NCBI RefSeq assembly: GCF_022758235.1
Contig: NZ_JALEBG010000001.1
Coordinates: forward strand, 2,108,001-2,172,000
Direction: 5' to 3'
DNA: 64,000 nt
From: Pontibacter liquoris
Lineage (GTDB): Bacteria; Bacteroidota; Bacteroidia; Cytophagales; Hymenobacteraceae
Both the position numbers and the translations under genes were made by a program. Below, piece after piece: positions 1-6,736 of the stretch; position 1 is the stretch's first letter, and each line of letters begins with the position of its first letter. The notes under the pieces are model-generated. The model searched no databases. It was not told the origin of the DNA and was given only the letters and a program-made list of their open reading frames with translations.

Positions 1-1077
1 TGTAACATCAACCGGTAAAAAGGACTGGAACAACTGCGGCAGGTAAAGCTGGATCAGGCTGCCTAAAATAGCCCCTGCCACAGACCCGATAAGCCCCATA
101 GCCATTACCTGGAAAAGGTAGATAAGAAAGGCCTGCCGGCCGCTTACACCCAGGCAGCGCAGCACCCCGATCGTAGCCAGCTTTTCGCGGATGTAGACAT
201 GCACGGCACTTGCCACACCAACACAACCCAATAAAAGGGCTACAAAGCCTACTAGCGCCAGGAAATGCGCCAGGTCTTCGTAGGCCTTGCCGGTGCTTTC
301 CTTGCGGCTGTTTACGGTATCATACCCGAAGCCGGCTTCTTCCAGCCGTGGCTTCAGTTTTTTCACCAGTGCATCAGCATCGGTTTTGGGCGCCAGTTTA
401 TAGTAAAAATAATAGCTGATGCGGCTGCCCTTCTGCAACAGGTGCGTGGCATCCAGGTACTCACGCGGTATGTAAACAGCTGGAGCTACCGTAGCCGTAA
501 TGGCCGTTTGCCCCGGGATTTTTTGCAGGGCGCCGGCAATCTCGAATGTCAGCTCTCCTACTTTGATCGAATCGCCGGGTCTGGAGTTGAACTGTAACAG
601 CAGCGTTTGATCGACCAGGGCTTTGCGGCCTCCCTGCCGGAAGCTGCGGCTTGCATTTGCCGGAAGGGCTTCTATCGCACCGAAATATGGAAAGCCGCCT
701 TCCAGCGCCCGCACCTGCACCAGGCGGGTGCCTTTTGAAGCCGGAAAGTATACCATCGATACAAAGCGCACTTCATCCGAGCGGTCGCCGCCAACAGCAA
801 TCGAATCGATCAGCTGCTGCATGGCGGGTTCCAGTTCTTTGTTGCTCGCAATCACCAAGTCCGCGCCGATCAGCGATTTAGCCTGGTTGTCGATGTCTGT
901 TTTTAGGTTTTCGCTGAACGAATTGATGGCGACCAGGGCGGCAATGCCCAGCACGATAGACGAGATGAAAAGCGCCAGTTTGCCCCGGTTGCGCCGGCTG
1001 TCGCGCCAGGCCATCTGCAGCAGCCAGCGTAAGTTCAGCTTATTTCTTTCGGAAGGAGGAAGGATGGTATCGGGCAA
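1..1077 (-). CDS. YbbP-like ABC transporter permease (FtsX family), 3' end cut by window edge
   Basis: Integral inner-membrane subunit of an ABC exporter paired with the ATPase encoded just upstream on the same strand. The reading frame is open from about 1107 down to position 1, so the C-terminus lies outside the window. Seen: a first membrane helix after the motif WRDSRRNRGK (LALFISSIVLGIAALVAIN), then a large periplasmic domain (NFSENLKTDIDNQ-like start), then a second membrane region near the window edge (FLALVGFVALLLGCVGVASA) that begins the FtsX core. No ATG precedes the conserved LRWLLQMAWRDSR block, so I chose TTG at 1077; ATG at 1014 is the alternative but would cut the conserved N-terminus. 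The pairing with a divergent TesA-like esterase matches the enterobacterial ybbAP-tesA locus. Substrate unknown; YbbAP-type exporters are thought to handle lipophilic substrates. Confidence 0.85.
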   Translation of the reverse strand, partial: MPDTILPPSERNKLNLRWLLQMAWRDSRRNRGKLALFISSIVLGIAALVAINSFSENLKTDIDNQAKSLIGADLVIASNKELEPAMQQLIDSIAVGGDRSDEVRFVSMVYFPASKGTRLVQVRALEGGFPYFGAIEALPANASRSFRQGGRKALVDQTLLLQFNSRPGDSIKVGELTFEIAGALQKIPGQTAITATVAPAVYIPREYLDATHLLQKGSRISYYFYYKLAPKTDADALVKKLKPRLEEAGFGYDTVNSRKESTGKAYEDLAHFLALVGFVALLLGCVGVASAVHVYIREKLATIGVLRCLGVSGRQAFLIYLFQVMAMGLIGSVAGAILGSLIQLYLPQLFQSFLPVDVT

Positions 1078-1132
1078 GGCCTTAAATTTTGAATTGAAGT
1101 ATAACAGTCAAACTGTATTCGAAGCAAACAAT

Positions 1133-1846
1133 TTATAGCTCCTCGTTGCGCGCCGGGACAGGAGCTGGTTCGCCGGTATCCGAGATCACCGCGCCGCCTT
1201 TCAGCCGGATGATGCGTTGTGTTTTCTCGGCCAGCTCCAGATCGTGTGTTACGAGCACGAGTGTGGTGCCGGCTTCGCGGTTCAGTTCGAACAGCAGTTT
1301 CTCTACGCGTTCTCCTGTTTCCTCGTCCAGGTTACCGGTGGGCTCATCAGCAAAAAGGATGGTGGGCCTATTAGAGAAGGCCCTGGCTAGGGAAACGCGC
1401 TGCTGTTCGCCGCCGGAAAGTTGCGTGGGATAATGATGGTGGCGTTCGCCCAGCCCCACGCGTTCCAGCAGCTCGCGGGCCTGCTGCTGCACATGGCGCT
1501 CCCCGCGGAGTTCCAGGGGCACCATCACGTTTTCCAGCGCTGTGAGCGTGGGTATGAGCTGGAAGTTCTGGAAGATAAAGCCGACATACTGGTTGCGTAC
1601 CTGAGCCCGCTCATCTTCCGAGAGGTTATCCAGGCGCACGCCATTCAGTATGACAGAGCCGGCAGAGGCTCGGTCCAGGCCGGCACAAAGGCCGAGCAGT
1701 GTGGTTTTGCCACTCCCCGAAGGGCCAACAATAGCACAGGTATCGCCGGTCTGCAACGAAAAGTTTATACCTTGCAACACCGTCAGGTGGCGATCGCCAC
1801 TGGTATAGGTTTTGCTCAGGTTCTGTATATCAAGTATAATCGACAC
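1133..1846 (-). CDS. ABC transporter ATP-binding protein (YbbA/LolD type)
   Basis: Cytoplasmic ATPase that powers the FtsX-type permease encoded 55 bp downstream. All ABC motifs are present: Walker A GPSGSGKT (41-48), Q-loop around IFQNF (91-95), signature LSGGEQQR (143-150), Walker B ILFADEPTGNLD (163-174) and the H-loop VTHD near 200. The length (237 aa) and the DEPTGNLD form are typical of the LolD/MacB/YbbA branch. Start is GTG at 1846 (residues MSIILDI). The gene is divergent from the TesA-like esterase at 1970, leaving a 123-bp AT-rich shared regulatory region. Because the permease partner carries the YbbP layout and the esterase is adjacent, YbbA is the best fit, but the sequence alone does not exclude a LolD-like role. 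Confidence 0.92.
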   Translation of the reverse strand: MSIILDIQNLSKTYTSGDRHLTVLQGINFSLQTGDTCAIVGPSGSGKTTLLGLCAGLDRASAGSVILNGVRLDNLSEDERAQVRNQYVGFIFQNFQLIPTLTALENVMVPLELRGERHVQQQARELLERVGLGERHHHYPTQLSGGEQQRVSLARAFSNRPTILFADEPTGNLDEETGERVEKLLFELNREAGTTLVLVTHDLELAEKTQRIIRLKGGAVISDTGEPAPVPARNEEL

Positions 1847-1969
1847 TGGAATAAGAATTAAGTACGTTTTGAAACCGGTATGAAATGGGCCGGACTGTTC
1901 AGATCAAATAACTAAAACACCTCGTTATAAGTTTTAATTGGGCAAGTATAAAATTAGCAAACAAATACG

Positions 1970-2692
1970 ATGATAAGTATAAAAAGAAGCATAAGCCTTA
2001 TTTTACTGGCCGTCTTTACCGGACTCGCCGGATGCGGGCAGGTAGAACAGGCAGAGCGGATCGGTACCCCGCCAAGCGAGAAAAATACTGCAAAGCAGGA
2101 TGCGGCCGCTCAGAAAAAAGAACGCACCCGCACCATCCTCTTCTTTGGCAACAGCCTCACGGCCGGCTATGGCCTGGAGCCTGACCAGGCTTTTCCGGCC
2201 CTTATTCAGCAGCGCATCGATTCGCTTGGTTTGCCTTACAAGGTGATCAATGCAGGAGTAAGTGGTGAAACAACGGCAGGTGGCAACAGCCGCATTGACT
2301 GGTTACTAAAGCAGCCGGTGGATATTTTTGTGCTCGAGCTGGGTGCCAACGATGGCTTGCGGGGCATTAACGTAACCGAATCCTATCAGAACCTGCAGAG
2401 CATCATTCGCAAGGTGCGCGCTAAATACCCCGAAGTAAAGATCGTGCTGGCAGGCATGCAGATCCCTCCCAACATGGGCCGCAAGTATGCGCAGGAGTTC
2501 CGCAATATCTATACGCGGCTTGAAAAAGAAGAAAATGTCACGCTTATTCCATTTCTGTTGGATAAGGTTGCCGGCATTCCGAAACTAAACCAGGCCGACG
2601 GCATTCATCCAACCATAGAAGGGCAGAAAATTGTAGCGACCAATGTATGGGAGATCATCGCCCCGCTGGTGACTTCTGACGAAAAGGCTTAA
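1970..2692 (+). CDS. TesA-like SGNH/GDSL esterase lipoprotein
   Basis: Predicted lipid-anchored arylesterase/lysophospholipase/thioesterase I-type hydrolase acting in the periplasm or at a membrane. The N-terminus is a lipoprotein signal with lipobox LAGC (Cys22). SGNH blocks are clear: block I FFGNSLTAGYGL with the nucleophile Ser62 (GNS in place of GDS), block III GANDGL (125-130) and block V DGIHP with Asp210 and His213. Length 240 aa; E. coli TesA is about 208 aa, and the extra residues are the signal and a charged linker (28-50). Divergent from the YbbA-like ATPase. A strong terminator follows about 120 bp downstream. The Asn in place of Asp in the GDSL block is a common variant and does not remove the catalytic Ser. 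Confidence 0.9.
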   Translation: MISIKRSISLILLAVFTGLAGCGQVEQAERIGTPPSEKNTAKQDAAAQKKERTRTILFFGNSLTAGYGLEPDQAFPALIQQRIDSLGLPYKVINAGVSGETTAGGNSRIDWLLKQPVDIFVLELGANDGLRGINVTESYQNLQSIIRKVRAKYPEVKIVLAGMQIPPNMGRKYAQEFRNIYTRLEKEENVTLIPFLLDKVAGIPKLNQADGIHPTIEGQKIVATNVWEIIAPLVTSDEKA

Positions 2693-2810
2693 AGCTGTAA
2701 AGAGCAGGGTTACAAAAAAATTGTATTTTTTTTGATAGGTAGAACAACCTTTTAAAACCATTGCGGTATATAAGTATGGCTAAAAGTTGAAATTTATTTC
2801 AAAACCAGCA

Positions 2811-2848
2811 AAAGGCTCCTTCAGAAATGCAGGAGCCTTTTCTGTTTT
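2811..2848 (+). terminator. Rho-independent terminator after the TesA-like gene
   Basis: Perfect 10-bp stem AAAGGCTCCT (2811-2820) / AGGAGCCTTT (2831-2840), 10-nt loop, followed by TCTGTTTT. It lies 118 bp after the esterase stop codon. Confidence 0.8.
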
Positions 2849-2946
2849 AATCCCTTCCCTCCTGCTTTATTCTTCTTATCCCTGCCACAAGTATAGCCCT
2901 TGCGCCCCCGCATGATTGTACTTTATTTTTTACAAGTGCAGCTTAC

Positions 2947-3003
2947 TGCCAAAGGCTTTGGCAACAAATTGTGTTGCTTAAATTTAACTATAGCAGTATA
3001 GTT
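2947..3003. promoter_or_regulatory. Cluster of three perfect palindromes (operator or hairpin candidates)
   Basis: Seen: TGCCAAAG-G-CTTTGGCA (2947-2963), directly followed by GCAACA-AATTG-TGTTGC (2961-2977), then AACTATA-GCAG-TATAGTT (2986-3003). All three are exact. As DNA they could be operators for dimeric regulators; as RNA each could form a small hairpin. They precede the nested stem-loop at 3072-3148 and the ECF sigma gene at 3360. Function is not known. Confidence 0.5.
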
Positions 3004-3071
3004 CAATGCCACTTTTATATGATAAGTAGCTATGCAATGCAGTCTACCGGACATTTCGGGATTTGTGGAAA

Positions 3072-3148
3072 ACCGCTACCCTGCGCTATGATTTATTGCC
3101 TAGGGTCAACGACCGGTAGGCTAGGAAATAGCCGCATCGCAGGGCGGT
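3072..3148. ncRNA. Nested imperfect stem-loop, candidate structured RNA
   Basis: Outer stem ACCG (3072-3075) with CGGT (3145-3148), a CTA bulge, then CCCTGCG (3079-3085) with CGCAGGG (3138-3144). Next CTAT (3086-3089) with ATAG (3128-3131). The tip is GCCTA (3098-3102) with TAGGC (3117-3121) and GGTC (3104-3107) with GACC (3111-3114) around an AAC loop. That makes 24 pairs in 77 nt, all Watson-Crick. It resembles no RNA family I recognise. The strand is undetermined because the pairing is symmetric. It may belong to an independent RNA or to the leader of the sigma factor operon. Confidence 0.4.
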
Positions 3149-3359
3149 ATAATACATTCTATATGGCTTATACTTCATATTTTTATAGCTGAATGCCAGA
3201 TATTTATAGTCGCCGGATAGGTCGGAAAGAAAAAATATAAGAAATTTATACTTCCTCAGGCAACCTTACATGCTGCTGCTGCATCTGGAAGGTAAAGAGC
3301 AACAGCAATGCTCCGAATAAAGCCAAAACCGACAGATTTGATTTAAACTTTTACGTAGC

Positions 3360-3893
3360 GTGACAGAAGCAGAACTGATAGCAGGATGCCAGCGGGCAGA
3401 AAGCAAGGCGCAAAAGCACCTGTACGAGCGGTTTGCTTCGCCAATGTACGGTGTGTGCCTGCGCTACCTTAAAAATCAAATGGATGCCGAAGAAGCGCTG
3501 CTGAACGGGTTTATGAAGATCTACCACAACATTGGCCAGTTCGAGAACAAAGGCAGTTTTGAAGGCTGGGTGCGCCGCATTATGGTGAACGAAGCGCTGG
3601 CTTTCCTGCGCAAAAAGGAGCCCCTGCACCTGGCCATTGAAGACAGCCATGTGCAGGTAGCCGGCACCGGCGGGGCCGATCAGGAACTGGCCGAAGGCGA
3701 ATTGCTGGAGTTGCTGGGCACCTTGCCAGCCGGTTACAGGGCCGTTTTTAACCTGTATGCCATCGAAGGCTACGCGCACAAAGAGATTGCAGACATGCTG
3801 GGCATTACGGAAGGCACTTCCAAGTCGCAGTTAAGTAAAGCCCGCGCCATGCTGCAGCGCCGCTTGTCCGATCAGGATGTTATCGCTGTTTAA
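3360..3893 (+). CDS. ECF-type RNA polymerase sigma factor
   Basis: Sigma-70 family factor of the extracytoplasmic-function class, which directs RNA polymerase to a stress or envelope regulon. Region 2 spans about residues 15-85 (LYERFASPMYGVCLRYL, then GSFEGWVRRIMVNEAL), and region 4 about 115-170 with the helix-turn-helix AHKEIADMLGITEGTSKSQL. Length 177 aa is normal. The start is GTG at 3360. It is the first gene of an apparent operon: the next gene begins 12 bp after its stop with a strong Shine-Dalgarno sequence. The following gene encodes a membrane protein with a cytoplasmic N-terminus, a common anti-sigma layout. Specific regulon unknown. Confidence 0.93.
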   Translation: MTEAELIAGCQRAESKAQKHLYERFASPMYGVCLRYLKNQMDAEEALLNGFMKIYHNIGQFENKGSFEGWVRRIMVNEALAFLRKKEPLHLAIEDSHVQVAGTGGADQELAEGELLELLGTLPAGYRAVFNLYAIEGYAHKEIADMLGITEGTSKSQLSKARAMLQRRLSDQDVIAV

Positions 3894-3894
3894 A

Positions 3895-3901
3895 AAGGAG
3901 G
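3895..3901 (+). promoter_or_regulatory. Strong Shine-Dalgarno sequence before the anti-sigma-like gene
   Basis: AAGGAGG ends 4 nt before ATG 3906 and starts 2 nt after the sigma stop codon. Canonical Shine-Dalgarno sites are rare in Bacteroidota, so this one suggests efficient translational coupling of the pair. Confidence 0.55.
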
Positions 3902-3905
3902 AATT

Positions 3906-4763
3906 ATGAAACCAGAAGACATTGATAAGTTATTTAAGGACCGCCTGGCAAACACGTCTCCTACGCCTTCTGCCGACCTCTGGAGCCGGCTGCAGGGCCG
4001 TATAGAAGAAGAAATGCCGGCAGCACAGCCACAGGAAAAGAAACGCAGCCTGATGTGGCTCTACAGCTCTATTGCCGCTTCTGTGATGCTTTTGCTGGCC
4101 ATTGGTCTGGTGCTTTATAACGGCAAGTCCGGCAAGCCGGAAGCTCGCATCGCACTGCAACAGCAGCCAGCAATGATAGAGCAGCCCGCCCGGCCTGAGG
4201 TGCAGGCGCCTGCTGCGTCCGTGTTAGACCCGGCAAGTATAGCCGCAGCGCCGGAAGCAGAAAAAAAAGAAATTAATTTACAACCACAGGCAACCTCGTC
4301 CGCACCAGCTGCATCTAACAGTTCAAAGGCCCTGGCCCATGTTACAAAAACACCGGCAAAACCTAGCACTGAGATGAAAAAAGCTACCACTCCGATTACA
4401 TCCGCTCCCTCGCCTCAGCTGGCCCTTGCGGAAAGCAAACTCAAGGCGCAGCCTGCTGCAGCAACTGCCCCCACGGAAGCACCGGAGACGACCGCTGTTT
4501 TTGCCTCTGCTACTGATGCTACTGCCGGCGCAGAACCTGTCGAGATCATCTTTAAACGTGCCGTAAATACCCAGCCTGCCCTAAGCGAAGAGCCCAGCGG
4601 CCGGGAAAAGAAAACACGCCTAGCCAAGAATATCTTTAAGCAGGTTCGTAACCTGAGCAACGGCGATCCGGTGGAGCTCTCCTCCCTGGGCATCCGGGCC
4701 GATAAGATCGCGCTGGAAACCAGGATCGGAAATCAGAAATTCTCTAAAGTAATCAATCTCTAA
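3906..4763 (+). CDS. Single-pass membrane protein, candidate anti-sigma factor
   Basis: Not matched to a named family. Seen: a cytoplasmic N-terminal segment of about 50 residues beginning MKPEDIDKLFKDRLAN, with a conserved-looking LWSRLQGRIEEEM helix; one transmembrane helix at about 51-70 (LMWLYSSIAASVMLLLAIG); then a long Ala/Pro/Thr/Lys-rich, probably disordered periplasmic stretch (about 75-220); and a basic C-terminal segment (KKTRLAKNIFKQVRNLSNG). The order after an ECF sigma gene and the short cytoplasmic domain fit a membrane anti-sigma factor that releases the sigma factor on an envelope signal; that function is inferred. The basic C-terminus might contact the envelope or the beta-barrel protein encoded 11 bp downstream. 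The low-complexity linker makes a homology search difficult. Confidence 0.75.
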   Translation: MKPEDIDKLFKDRLANTSPTPSADLWSRLQGRIEEEMPAAQPQEKKRSLMWLYSSIAASVMLLLAIGLVLYNGKSGKPEARIALQQQPAMIEQPARPEVQAPAASVLDPASIAAAPEAEKKEINLQPQATSSAPAASNSSKALAHVTKTPAKPSTEMKKATTPITSAPSPQLALAESKLKAQPAAATAPTEAPETTAVFASATDATAGAEPVEIIFKRAVNTQPALSEEPSGREKKTRLAKNIFKQVRNLSNGDPVELSSLGIRADKIALETRIGNQKFSKVINL

Positions 4764-4774
4764 CTCCCACTAAC

Positions 4775-5911
4775 ATGAAACGTTTACTACTCATTTCGGC
4801 CATTTTCATGGCTGCCGCTACCGGTGTGTTCGCAAAAGGCGGTCTTACTATTGGCCAGCGCCTCGGCGACCAGGATACTATCGTGATCAGAATGGCCAAT
4901 GGCGCCAAAATGACCCTGCTGCTACAGAACAAAGAACAACTAAAAGCCTTCCAGCACTACAGCCTCGATTCGCTGATGCGCAAACTAAACCTGTATGTGC
5001 AGCAGGTAGACAGCCTGGAGCAAACCAAAACCGACATGAACTCTAAGGAAATGACGGTAACCTTTAATGCCTCCGATTCTTCTGGAAATGATGCACAGGA
5101 AGAGATCACCATCACGGTGCAGGATTCAGGCAAACAAAGTGGCCAGAAAACAAAAGAGCGCCACGAGATCCGCATCAACAAAACATTTAAGATCGATGTG
5201 GAAGTAGAGGAAGATGGCGATGACACCAATGTGCATGTGAACGTGCCGGACAGGGCAGAACGCGACAGCACACGGGCCGCTTACAGGGAAGAGCATTATA
5301 AATCCACGCGGTTTAACTTTGATGTGGACCTGGGTCTGAACAACTTCGTGAACTCCGACCTGAACAACATGGTAGACCTCAAGCCACTGGGCTCCCGCTA
5401 TGTAGGTCTTAACCTGCACCTCAACTCCCAGATCGGCGGCCGCAAGAGCCCCTTCTACCTGGTATCCGGTCTGGAGTTCTCGTTCAACAACTACATGTTT
5501 GATGACAATGTGATCGTGGAAGACATCGAAAATTATACCTACTTCCATACTTCGCCTGACATCGATTACGACAAATCGAAACTGACGCACTCTGCCATTA
5601 ACGTGCCGCTGATGCCTATGCTGAAATTTAAGCGCGAAAATGGCAAAGACGGCTTCCAGATCGGAGCAGGTGGTTTTGTAGGCTACGGACTGGGCAGCCA
5701 CGCCAAGCTCAAGTATGACCAGGACGGTAAAACCCAGAAAGATAAAATCCGGGACAACTACAACCTCAGCGACTTTCAGTATGGCCTGGAAGGCGTGATC
5801 GGCTACGGCGATGTGGACCTGTTTGTGAAGTATAACATGAACGATCTGTTCAAGGATAATCGCGGGCCACAAACACAGGTCATCAGCTTCGGTCTGCGCC
5901 TGCTCAACTAA
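4775..5911 (+). CDS. Outer-membrane beta-barrel protein (PorT-like), sigma operon
   Basis: Exported protein with a typical signal peptide (MKRLLLISAIFMAAATGVFA, cleavage after about residue 20). Residues 50-170 are charged, with an acidic stretch (DVEVEEDGDDTNVHVN) and a likely coiled segment (SLMRKLNLYVQQVDSLEQ). The C-terminal half (about 180-378) has alternating amphipathic strands with aromatic girdles and ends in QVISFGLRLLN, as expected for a small outer-membrane beta-barrel of the outer membrane protein beta-barrel family. It is the third gene of the sigma/anti-sigma operon, so it may be the target or sensor of that regulon. It ends at a bidirectional terminator. Confidence 0.8.
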   Translation: MKRLLLISAIFMAAATGVFAKGGLTIGQRLGDQDTIVIRMANGAKMTLLLQNKEQLKAFQHYSLDSLMRKLNLYVQQVDSLEQTKTDMNSKEMTVTFNASDSSGNDAQEEITITVQDSGKQSGQKTKERHEIRINKTFKIDVEVEEDGDDTNVHVNVPDRAERDSTRAAYREEHYKSTRFNFDVDLGLNNFVNSDLNNMVDLKPLGSRYVGLNLHLNSQIGGRKSPFYLVSGLEFSFNNYMFDDNVIVEDIENYTYFHTSPDIDYDKSKLTHSAINVPLMPMLKFKRENGKDGFQIGAGGFVGYGLGSHAKLKYDQDGKTQKDKIRDNYNLSDFQYGLEGVIGYGDVDLFVKYNMNDLFKDNRGPQTQVISFGLRLLN

Positions 5912-5937
5912 GCATTGTTTCTTTTTAAGGTGAAAAT

Positions 5938-5969
5938 AAAAGGGGAGCCAGAAAAGCTCCCCTTTTTTA
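5938..5969. terminator. Bidirectional terminator between convergent genes
   Basis: AAAAGGGGAGC (5938-5948) pairs with GCTCCCCTTTT (5956-5966) around a 7-nt loop, with T runs on both strands. It serves the sigma operon (+) and the TrmH-family gene (-). Confidence 0.85.
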
Positions 5970-5975
5970 TGTGCT

Positions 5976-6722
5976 TTAAGCCGACCGTCTGAAATTATCG
6001 ATGATGATGGCTGTGGCGGTAGCGACATTCAGTGATTCTGCCTGGCCATAGGCCGGGATCTTCAGCAGCCTGTTTACCTGCTGCGCTACTTCCGGCCGGA
6101 TGCCATTAGCCTCGTTGCCCATCACCACAATACCCCGCGGCTCTAAGGGCATAGTATGGATGTTCTCGCCTGCCAAGGATGCTCCATAAATACTATAGTC
6201 CGGCCCCAGCTGCTGCAGCCAGTTTGCCAGGTCCTTAAAATAAACGTTCACCCGGGTAAAGGAACCCATGGTAGCGGCAATTACTTTGGGGTTATAAAAA
6301 TCGGCGCAGGCTTCGGAGCAAACCACTGTGCGGATGCCATACCAATCGGCAATGCGGATAATGGTGCCCATATTACCGGGGTCCCGGATATCGTCCAGGG
6401 CCAGCACCAGCTCTTCGGGTTGTACGGCCAGCGGCGGCAGCTGCCGCATACGGGCTACGGCCAGTGCTGCGTTATTAGAGGCGTAGGAGCCGGCGCGTAC
6501 CAGTTCCGCTTCTGTCACAATTTCAAAGGGAAACCCCTGGTCCAGCTGCCGGGCATGCGCTGCATAAAAGTCTTCGGTCACAAACAAGTACTCCAGCTGA
6601 AAATCAGCGCGTAGCAGCTCCAACACACTTTTGGCGCCCTCCACCACAAAGGCTTGGTGTTGGTTACGGTATTTTTTTACTTGCAGGGATTTGATGTACT
6701 TTACAACTGCTTTTGACAACAT
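5976..6722 (-). CDS. TrmH/SpoU family RNA 2'-O-methyltransferase
   Basis: SAM-dependent methyltransferase that 2'-O-methylates ribose in rRNA or tRNA. The N-terminal substrate-binding domain (KYIKSLQVKKYRNQHQAFVVEG) is followed by the SPOUT core with motif 1 (ALDDIRDPGNMGTIIRIADW), motif 2 (IVMGNEANGIRPEV) and motif 3 (IPAYGQAESLNVATATAI), which form the knotted SAM site. The frame opens further upstream to 6746, but ATG at 6722 (MLSKAVVKYIKS) matches the family start and keeps the gene clear of the divergent TamL gene whose TTG start is at 6737. Target nucleotide unknown. The two genes are divergent with only 14 bp between the chosen starts, so their promoters must overlap the coding regions. 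Confidence 0.9.
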   Translation of the reverse strand: MLSKAVVKYIKSLQVKKYRNQHQAFVVEGAKSVLELLRADFQLEYLFVTEDFYAAHARQLDQGFPFEIVTEAELVRAGSYASNNAALAVARMRQLPPLAVQPEELVLALDDIRDPGNMGTIIRIADWYGIRTVVCSEACADFYNPKVIAATMGSFTRVNVYFKDLANWLQQLGPDYSIYGASLAGENIHTMPLEPRGIVVMGNEANGIRPEVAQQVNRLLKIPAYGQAESLNVATATAIIIDNFRRSA

Positions 6723-6736
6723 AGCTGGAGAAACGT

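Larger units (their letters stand above)
2849..3359. other. Gene-free region upstream of the sigma factor operon, rich in dyad symmetry
   Basis: No convincing protein-coding frame: the only longer frame (2971-3192) shows no recognisable motif and runs through palindromes. The region contains three short palindromes (2947-3003) and a nested stem-loop (3072-3148), listed separately, and several AAGTATA motifs (2890, 3172, 3248). I see no tRNA, no clear TAnnTTTG box and no Rho-independent terminator between 3150 and 3359. Confidence 0.6.

Noticed and set aside
2971-3192. 73-residue plus-strand reading frame in the intergenic region
   Set aside because: No conserved motif or signal, runs through palindromes, composition unlike neighbouring genes.
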